NCBI GenBank assembly: GCA_041390825.1
Contig: JAWKPF010000004.1
Span: 62,001 to 126,000, forward strand
Direction: 5' to 3'
Source of the DNA: Thermomicrobiales bacterium
GTDB taxonomy: Bacteria > Chloroflexota > Chloroflexia > Thermomicrobiales > UBA6265
DNA: 64,000 nucleotides
The notes beneath the pieces were generated by a model that saw only the letters and a list, made by a program, of their open reading frames with translations, did not search any database and was not told where the DNA came from. The position numbers and the translations under genes are program-made. This document shows positions 58,492 through 64,000 of the stretch, piece by piece. How positions within the stretch are numbered: position 1 is the first letter of the stretch; every line of letters begins with the position of its first letter.

Positions 58492-59568
58492 ATGACTCGT
58501 GTTCGTGGTACGACGCGATACCTGTTCGTGACCGCCCTCGTTGCGATGCTCACGTTCGGGTCGTTCGCTGCGATTTCGGCGCAGGACGCAACTCCTGAGT
58601 CGATGACAACCTCGATCAGCAAGGTTGCGCTGATCACCCCCAGCTCGATGACCAATCTCGGATGGGACCAGCAGGGCGCCGATGGCGTGATGGCGGCCGC
58701 TGAGGCGTTTGGCATCGAAGCGCTCGTGCAAGAGAACGGCGGGTACGATGACATCACCCCGGCCCTCAAGGACCTGGCGGATGAAGGCGCCGGTCTGATC
58801 ATCTGCCACGCCAGTGGCTATCAGACCACCTGCCCGGACTTCGCCGCATCTGATGGCGTGCCGGTGGCGGTCATCGAGAACCCGAACGCCATCGGCGATC
58901 TGGTGGCCGATATCGAGACCCAGGCGCAGGAAGTGGCTTACCTGGCCGGTGTTCTGGCCGGTCTCAGCACGACCACCGGCACCGTGGGTGTGGTGGTCTC
59001 TGGCGAGCCGCCGACCTGGAACTACATGACCGTCGGCTTTGCCGAAGGTCTCAAGGCCAGCAATCCGGACGCCAAGCTGATCTACTCGGTCATCGGTGAG
59101 GCCGCCTACGACGATGCCGCGGGCGCCAAGCGCGTCACCGAGCAGCAGCTCGCCGCCGGCGCCGACATCATCTTCGGCATGGGCGACGGCGCCTCCTTCG
59201 GCATGATCGAGGCGATTCGCGAGCACAACGAGGCCAATCCCGATAGCCCGGCCTGGTTCATCGACGTCATCGGCGACAAGAGCGCCGATTACAGCGATGT
59301 GCTGTTGACCTCGGTGCTCTTCGACTACACCGGCGTGTACGAGCAGATCATTGCCAATGTCGGCACGCCCGACTTCGGCCAGGTCTACACGATGAACGTC
59401 GAGAACGGCGGCGTCCGCCTGCTCGACTTGCCGGACAGCGTCTCGCAGGAGACCAAGGATGCAGTCGCGAAGGCGCAGGAAGACATCATCGCCGGCACGG
59501 TGACGGTTTCGGCCGTTGGTGACGCCGAGGGTGTCAAGACCAAGCTCAGCGAGCTCGGGTACTCCTAA
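58492..59568 (+). CDS. BMP-family substrate-binding protein
   Basis: 358 aa from MTRVRGTTRYLFVTALVAML, with AAAGGAG 8 nt upstream. Signal peptide ending near AISAQDATPES, a mature start style common in Thermomicrobia. No lipobox Cys. BMP/PnrA fold: KVALITPSSMTNLGWDQQG, LIICHASGYQTT, NPNAIGDL, FIDVIGDKSADYSDVLLTS. BMP proteins bind nucleosides or similar heterocycles for the cognate ABC permease encoded just upstream of the inserted transposase. Given the pathway genes around it, a pyridine-type ligand is the natural guess. Confidence 0.9.
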   Translation: MTRVRGTTRYLFVTALVAMLTFGSFAAISAQDATPESMTTSISKVALITPSSMTNLGWDQQGADGVMAAAEAFGIEALVQENGGYDDITPALKDLADEGAGLIICHASGYQTTCPDFAASDGVPVAVIENPNAIGDLVADIETQAQEVAYLAGVLAGLSTTTGTVGVVVSGEPPTWNYMTVGFAEGLKASNPDAKLIYSVIGEAAYDDAAGAKRVTEQQLAAGADIIFGMGDGASFGMIEAIREHNEANPDSPAWFIDVIGDKSADYSDVLLTSVLFDYTGVYEQIIANVGTPDFGQVYTMNVENGGVRLLDLPDSVSQETKDAVAKAQEDIIAGTVTVSAVGDAEGVKTKLSELGYS

Positions 59569-59576
59569 CCAGATTC

Positions 59577-59609
59577 GCGGAACGGGCGGGCAGGCCTCGC
59601 CCGTTCCGC
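59577..59609. terminator. terminator of the binding-protein gene
   Basis: GCGGAACGGGCG at 59577-59588 pairs with CGCCCGTTCCGC at 59598-59609, 9-base loop, beginning 8 bp after the stop codon. No T tract, but a perfect 12-bp GC-rich stem between convergent genes. Confidence 0.8.
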
Positions 59610-59682
59610 CCTGGAACGCGATGACCGGGGGCCTGCACCACCCCCCGCCATCGCAGGAACATGGTATCCGCTTGGCAAGCGG

Positions 59683-60987
59683 TCAGGTGGAAACGACGGT
59701 GGGTAGATCGGTGACGCCCAAACCCTGGGTATCCGGCACGCTCGCAATCGCCCGATCGAACGGATCGGGGAAATTCTGTTCGAGGTTGCGGCGCAAACGC
59801 GCCTGCTCTTCGCGAATGACCGCGCGGCGATAGTCCGGCGCAACCTCGAGCAGATTGTTCAGCAGCGCTCCCAGACGGCGGCAGATCTGCGGATTCGTTC
59901 CGCCGTAGAGACGGATCTCGGTGAGACCGAGGAGCAGAAAATCTTCCCAGGTTGGGGAGGGATAGACGAGACGGGGCGTGCCCCGCTCATCGCGAAAGAC
60001 ACCGGTATGCAGATCGCGCTGCACCAAATCTGTCAAGAGGTCTTCCACCCGGTCGAGCAACTGCTCGCCGGTGGTGGGGTCGTTGATGGCCGGAGAAAGC
60101 GCTTTGAGCGAGATATCGACCACCACCCGCAAAGCAAAGGCGGGATCTTGCTCCGGGGTGCGTTCGGAACCGAGGGCGAGATGACCCAACAGTGTCTTGT
60201 CTCCCGGCAGGGTCGTGCCCCCATAGATCTCGAAGGCCATCCCGCGGTAGCGCAGAAAATCTCCGGCCGCTATCGGCAGCACGATCAGCGCGTCGTGCGC
60301 GATCGCCAGTTTCAGCAGCCCTGTCACATCGGCGGCCTGCAGCACCGCTCCGTCGCCGCTGTGGAACACCTTTCGGGTGGGAGCCGTGTTTGGCAAGACA
60401 TTGCGATAGGCGGCATCCCATTCGGTCGGGGCCGGATCGGGATAGACCTCGGCGATCACCTGGTGCCCTGTCTTCGTCACCCGGTCGGCCATCTTGGCTG
60501 GACGAATGCCGTGCATCAATTGGCTGAGGCTTTGCAGGAAAAACAGGATGCTGAACAGCACCAGAGTGGCGCAAACGATGACGCTCAGGTTGTTGGCGCT
60601 GGTGTCGGAGATCTGGCCCATCGACAGAAACGCAAAAACCAGCGTGCCGACGAAGAGGCCCAGCGAAAGCTTGAGCTGCTGATTGCGAAAGACGAAGAGC
60701 AACGTGCGCGGCGAATAGGACGATCCGGAGATCTGCACCACCAGCACCAGGATGGTCAGCATGAATCCGATCAGGCTGATCGACGCGCTGATGATCGCCG
60801 AGAGCATCGTGCTGGCAGTGCTGGGAGTAAAGGTCAGGCCACTCGGCGGATCCCAACGATCGTCGAGGTTGCTTACCAGCCGCTGGGCAAGGATGCAGAT
60901 GACGACCCCAATGACGGGCACCAGCCAAAGGCTGTTCTTCAGAAATTCACGCAGTTTGAAGCGAAGACTCCAACTCATGGCGCCCAA
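59683..60987 (-). CDS. DUF2254 membrane protein
   Basis: 434 aa from MGAMSWSLRFKLREFLKNS (a start at the second Met, codon 4, is equally possible). Four N-terminal membrane helices (VPVIGVVICILAQ; TMLSAIISASISLIGFMLTILVLVVQ; LGLFVGTLVFAFLSMGQ; a fourth around residue 130), then a ~290-residue soluble domain with GVLKLA-type and DISLKALSPAINDPTTGEQLLD motifs diagnostic of DUF2254. Function unknown; predicted inner-membrane protein. It sits opposite to the catabolic genes and splits the cluster, so it is probably unrelated to them. Confidence 0.88.
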   Translation of the reverse strand: MGAMSWSLRFKLREFLKNSLWLVPVIGVVICILAQRLVSNLDDRWDPPSGLTFTPSTASTMLSAIISASISLIGFMLTILVLVVQISGSSYSPRTLLFVFRNQQLKLSLGLFVGTLVFAFLSMGQISDTSANNLSVIVCATLVLFSILFFLQSLSQLMHGIRPAKMADRVTKTGHQVIAEVYPDPAPTEWDAAYRNVLPNTAPTRKVFHSGDGAVLQAADVTGLLKLAIAHDALIVLPIAAGDFLRYRGMAFEIYGGTTLPGDKTLLGHLALGSERTPEQDPAFALRVVVDISLKALSPAINDPTTGEQLLDRVEDLLTDLVQRDLHTGVFRDERGTPRLVYPSPTWEDFLLLGLTEIRLYGGTNPQICRRLGALLNNLLEVAPDYRRAVIREEQARLRRNLEQNFPDPFDRAIASVPDTQGLGVTDLPTVVST

Positions 60988-61037
60988 TTGTATGTGCCGT
61001 TTTCATCCGTCTCACATAAGTCAAAAGGAGCAATCCC

Positions 61038-62216
61038 ATGACCGACTGGCCACGATTCAACATGGCCGGAGGACCGGTGGAAGTGCCCGACCGCACCCGC
61101 CGTGATCTTGCCAAACCGGTGCTCTATCACTATGACCCTGCCTTCAAGGAACTCTTCGCGCATACGCAGGACCTGTTGAAGCAGGTTTATCGCACTGATT
61201 ACGACGTGATCATGATGCAGGGGGAAGCGATCCTGGGGTTGGAGGCCGCCGCGGCCAGCTTGATCGAGCCGGGCGACAAGGTGCTCAACCTCGTCTCCGG
61301 GGTCTTCGGCAAATGGTTCCAGCTCTTTATCGACAAGTTCGGCGGCGAGACGATCGAGGTCGCGGTTCCCTACAACGAGGCGATCGATCCGGAGGATGTG
61401 CGCAAAGCGCTGCATGCCAATCCCGGCGTGAAGTATCTCTCCGTCGTCCATTCCGAGACCCCGTCCGGCACGCACAACCCGGTCAAGGAGATCGGCAACA
61501 TCGCGCACGAGTTTGGGGTGTTGACCATGGTCGATACCGTTTCCGGGCTCGGCGCGGAGGTGCTCAGCCCGGAGGAGTGGGGGCTGGATATCGCCATCGC
61601 TGGGCCGCAGAAATGCCTCTCCGGTACCCCGGGGCTCTCGCTGATGTCGATCAGTCCGGCCGCCTGGGAGGCGATGGAAAAGCATGCCAAGCCGTTGCGC
61701 GGTTCCTTCCTTTCGATTCTCGACTGGAAAGACGCCTGGCTGGAGGGAAACCGTTTCCCATACACGCCGTCCGTCAGCGAGATGTACGCGCTCGAATCGA
61801 CCCTCGCCCAGAATCTGGAAGAGGGAATGGAGCATGTCGCCTGGCGGCATCAGACGATCGCCAAGGCTGCCCGGGAAGGCGCGAACGCGTTGGGGTTCGA
61901 GCTCTGGCCGGCACGGGAAGAGATCAGCGCTTCATGCGTCACTGCGGTCAGGGTCCCGGACGGGCTCGACGAGGAAAAGATGCGCGGGCTGATGCGCGAG
62001 CGGTACGGCGTGATGATCTCGCCGGGGTATGGCGAACTCTACGGCAAGCTCTTCCGTCTCGGTCATATGGGCATGGCCGCGCATCCGGCAAACCTGGCCG
62101 CGCAACTCGCGGTTTGGGAGCGCAGCCTGCATGACATGGGGTGGAAGGTCGAGCTTGGCGCTGGTGTCGGGGCGGCCATGGCCGCGCTGGACGATTGGGC
62201 AGAAGGAGCATCGTAG
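61038..62216 (+). CDS. pyridoxamine-pyruvate aminotransferase-like PLP-fold enzyme
   Basis: 392 aa from MTDWPRFNMAGGPVEVPD, with AAAAGGAG 7 nt upstream. Class V fold type I aminotransferase: substrate loop VLYHYDPAFKELF (about 28-40), GEAILGLEAAAASLI, VPYNEAIDPEDV, SETPSGTHNP, MVDTVSGLGAEV and the catalytic Lys in AIAGPQKCLSGTPG (about 196). LYxYDPAF, GLEAAAASLI, VPYNEAIDP and SILDWKDAW..FPYTPSVSE are the features I recall for Mesorhizobium pyridoxamine-pyruvate aminotransferase, which turns pyridoxamine and pyruvate into pyridoxal and alanine. Serine-glyoxylate or ureidoglycine aminotransferases are the alternative. Confidence 0.75.
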   Translation: MTDWPRFNMAGGPVEVPDRTRRDLAKPVLYHYDPAFKELFAHTQDLLKQVYRTDYDVIMMQGEAILGLEAAAASLIEPGDKVLNLVSGVFGKWFQLFIDKFGGETIEVAVPYNEAIDPEDVRKALHANPGVKYLSVVHSETPSGTHNPVKEIGNIAHEFGVLTMVDTVSGLGAEVLSPEEWGLDIAIAGPQKCLSGTPGLSLMSISPAAWEAMEKHAKPLRGSFLSILDWKDAWLEGNRFPYTPSVSEMYALESTLAQNLEEGMEHVAWRHQTIAKAAREGANALGFELWPAREEISASCVTAVRVPDGLDEEKMRGLMRERYGVMISPGYGELYGKLFRLGHMGMAAHPANLAAQLAVWERSLHDMGWKVELGAGVGAAMAALDDWAEGAS

Positions 62217-62378
62217 TGGCGGCGCCCGTGCCCCGTCAGGACAACGAGGCAGGCACGGGTCCCGTCAGGACAACGGGGCGGGAACAGGTCCCGCCACAAC
62301 GAGGCGGGCACGGGTCCCGCCACGACATTCGCTATCAGGCAACGGGGTCAGGCGGCCCGTTGAAGAAAGGAAACGAGT
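62213..62378. repeat. tandem REP hairpins starting in a stop codon
   Basis: GTAG at 62213-62216 includes the stop codon of the aminotransferase gene. It is followed by repeated GGCGGGCACGGGTCCCGCC-type hairpins (about four degenerate units) to about 62325. Same REP family as at 7337-7380 and 53839-53864. No gene here. Confidence 0.75.
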
Positions 62379-63131
62379 ATGGCAATCAGTGTGAAGGACC
62401 GCGTCGTCATCATCACTGGCGGCGCGGGCGAGATCGGAGCGGTGCTCGCCCGGCGGCTGGTCGATGAAGGCGCGGCGGTGGTCATTGCCGATATCGCCGA
62501 CGGCCGCGAATTGGCTGCCGAGCTGAAGAAGGCGAAACGCGGCAACAAGGTGATCTACGTCAAGGCGGATGTCACCTCTGAGAAAGATATGGCCAAGCTG
62601 GCCGCCACGACGCTCAAGAATTTCGGGCGGATCGATGTGCTCATCAACAACGCCGGTCTTTTCACGGGCACCCCGTTCGACGAGCTGACCTACGCCGAAT
62701 GGCAGAAGCGGATGAAGGTCAATGTCGATGGCGTCTTCCTGGCCACCAAGGCGGTCGTTCCCGCCATGACCGAACAGGGCGACGGCAAGATCATCAATAT
62801 CGGGTCGGATACGGTCTGGATGGGCACGCCGGGCATGGCCCATTACGTCACCAGCAAGGCGGCCGTGCTCGGGCTTACCCGCGAGCTGGCCAATGAGCTC
62901 GGCCCACGGGGCATCACCACCGTCTATGTCACACCGACGTTGCTCGATACCCCGGGCACGCGGGCGGCGTTCCTGCAGGCGCATTTCGACTATGTGGAAT
63001 CGCACATGCCGTTGCACCAGCACGAGAAGCCGGAGGACATCGCCGGTTTGATCGTCTTCCTCTGCTCGCCAGAGGCGAAGTTCATCAACGGTTCCGCCAT
63101 CAATATTGGCGGCGGGATCAGCATGCATTAG
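62379..63131 (+). CDS. SDR dehydrogenase, candidate pyridoxal 4-dehydrogenase
   Basis: 250 aa from MAISVKDRVVIITGGAGEIG, with GAAAGGAAA upstream. SDR motifs: TGGAGEIG (14-21), acidic residue in VIADIAD (NAD preference), NNAG, INIGSDTVWMGTPG with the active Ser (about 145) and HYVTSKAAVLG with Tyr and Lys (about 156-160). GTPxMAxYVxxK and the ending IGGGISMH resemble Mesorhizobium pyridoxal 4-dehydrogenase, which oxidises pyridoxal (as hemiacetal) to 4-pyridoxolactone, the substrate of the lactonase encoded upstream. SDR membership is certain; the substrate is inferred from neighbours. Confidence 0.8.
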   Translation: MAISVKDRVVIITGGAGEIGAVLARRLVDEGAAVVIADIADGRELAAELKKAKRGNKVIYVKADVTSEKDMAKLAATTLKNFGRIDVLINNAGLFTGTPFDELTYAEWQKRMKVNVDGVFLATKAVVPAMTEQGDGKIINIGSDTVWMGTPGMAHYVTSKAAVLGLTRELANELGPRGITTVYVTPTLLDTPGTRAAFLQAHFDYVESHMPLHQHEKPEDIAGLIVFLCSPEAKFINGSAINIGGGISMH

Positions 63132-63140
63132 GCGGGGGCG

Positions 63141-63175
63141 GAGTCCGGAGTCCGGAGTCCGGAGTCCGGAGTCCT
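63141..63175. repeat. heptamer array, five GAGTCCG units
   Basis: Four GAGTCCG and one GAGTCCT in exact register, then GAGACGCTTCGGTTGTAG, which matches the 3-prime flank of the array at 53705-53760 (GAGACGATTTCGGTCGTAG). Starts 9 bp after the preceding stop codon. Confidence 0.9.
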
Positions 63176-63263
63176 GAGACGCTTCGGTTGTAGGGAAGGG
63201 TCTCTGGTTTCGACACGAGTCGTCTGGGAAGTTAGTCACGTTCGTTGTACGGAAAGGAACACG

Positions 63264-64000
63264 ATGAGCATCGAGAACATCAAGACTGTCGCGGTGGTTG
63301 GCGCCGGAACCATGGGGCCGGGTATGGCGGCGACGTTTGCCCGCTATGGCTTCGACACCTACCTCTCAGATATCAAGGACGATCAGATCGAGAAGGCCAG
63401 GGGCACGATCGATTTCGTCTTCAAGACGCTGGTCGGCGGCGGTTTTCTGACCGCTGAGGAGGCCGAAGCCGCCAAGGGGCGCATTACGCTCACGACCAAT
63501 CAGGCCGAAGCCGTGGGCGCCGCCGATTTCGTGGTCGAGACGGTGCCGGAGCGGCTGGAGATCAAGAAGGCGGTCTTCGAGGATCTCGCCAAGCAGGCGA
63601 AGCCGGGTGTGATCCTGGCGTCCAATACCTCGGGTATCCCTATCACCACATTGCAAGAGGGGATCAGTGAGCCGAACCGCGTCGTGGGTATGCACTGGTC
63701 GAACCCGCCGCACCTGATCCCGGTGATCGAGGTGATCAAGGGCGCGCAGACCGACGGAGCCACCGTCGAGACGATCAAGGAGATCATCGCGAAGATCGGC
63801 ATGGTGGCGGGCACGGTCGACAAGGATGTGCCGGGTTTCGTCGAGAACCGCATCCTCTACGCGATCATGCGCGAGGCGCTGCACCTGCTGGACGAAGGCG
63901 TTGCCTCGGCGCAGGATATCGACACCATCACCAAATGGGGCATCGGCTACAAGCTGGCCGTCATCGGTCCGCTGGAATTGCTCGATGTCGCCGGGCTGGA
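63264..64000 (+). CDS. 5-formyl-3-hydroxy-2-methylpyridine-4-carboxylate 5-dehydrogenase-like (3-hydroxyacyl-CoA dehydrogenase family), partial
   Basis: Runs off the right edge after 245 complete codons. Starts MSIENIKTVAVVGAGTMGPG, with GGAAAGGA 5-6 nt upstream. NAD Rossmann loop GAGTMGPGMAA (13-23). Then VETVPERLEIKK, SNTSGIPITTLQEGISEPNR, VVGMHWSNPPHLIPVIEVI (His of the active site), KDVPGFVENRILYAIMREA and WGIGYKLAVIGPLELLDVAGL. HWSNPPH and WGIGYK are not typical of fatty-acid enzymes but are as I recall the M. loti enzyme that oxidises the 5-formyl group after 4-pyridoxate. This strengthens the B6-degradation reading of the cluster. Confidence 0.78.
   Translation, partial: MSIENIKTVAVVGAGTMGPGMAATFARYGFDTYLSDIKDDQIEKARGTIDFVFKTLVGGGFLTAEEAEAAKGRITLTTNQAEAVGAADFVVETVPERLEIKKAVFEDLAKQAKPGVILASNTSGIPITTLQEGISEPNRVVGMHWSNPPHLIPVIEVIKGAQTDGATVETIKEIIAKIGMVAGTVDKDVPGFVENRILYAIMREALHLLDEGVASAQDIDTITKWGIGYKLAVIGPLELLDVAGL

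Overview
The window is a high-GC bacterial chromosome segment. The secreted proteins (an AQDATP-type mature start on one binding protein, twin-arginine signals of the RRxFxKG kind on several others), an LPATG surface protein, Rex, a DUF2254 protein and flavin (LLM) enzymes together suggest a Chloroflexota organism, probably of the Thermomicrobia/Sphaerobacter type. That placement is inference from style; no rRNA or tRNA gene is present to fix it.

Layout. 1-12.8 kb: mixed housekeeping and small genes (membrane phosphatase, DUF1232, metallophosphoesterase with a decayed MFS gene, HD hydrolase, ilvD, EamA exporter, DapA-like lyase, ChrA). 12.8-16.6 kb: a ribose-type ABC importer on the minus strand. 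16.9-27.4 kb: four consecutive asparagine-synthetase-like genes, two of them fused to glycosyltransferases and one also to a sulfotransferase; this looks like an uncharacterised amide/glycan biosynthesis locus. 27.7-33.9 kb: cell-surface proteins (LPATG protein, two Tat-exported Cys-rich proteins, a five-repeat SH3b protein) plus Rex and an SDR. 34-42 kb: guaA, then an accessory zone with a REP-associated transposase, dispersed repeats, a chimeric gene, two double-GNAT paralogues and a Gfo/Idh/MocA enzyme. 42.4-44.0 kb: a secreted propeller-like protein.

44.3 kb to the right edge is one catabolic cluster led by a GntR regulator. Its right half contains homologues of the vitamin B6 degradation enzymes known from Mesorhizobium loti (pyridoxamine-pyruvate aminotransferase, pyridoxal dehydrogenase-type SDR, 4-pyridoxolactonase, the 3-hydroxyacyl-CoA-dehydrogenase-like 5-formyl-pyridine carboxylate dehydrogenase, and a class II aldolase-fold decarboxylase candidate), together with a BMP-type ABC importer. 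It also carries genes not in that textbook pathway: a three-subunit molybdenum hydroxylase, an M29/NicX-like protein, an LLM flavin enzyme and a cupin. The inferred job is uptake of a B6 vitamer or related pyridine and its breakdown through a variant lower pathway.

Overlaid on everything is a dense repeat system: at least twelve loci with tandem arrays of exact 7-bp period (several unrelated heptamer families), at several loci as two inverted arms around a spacer, and once precisely around a four-helix-bundle gene. There are also several REP families (GTAG or TAG plus hairpin) with two REP-associated tyrosine transposases, a 140-bp dispersed repeat, and a composite repeat split by an insertion. 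Three single-base losses in G or C runs disrupt the molybdenum hydroxylase genes; sequencing error and real decay cannot be told apart here.
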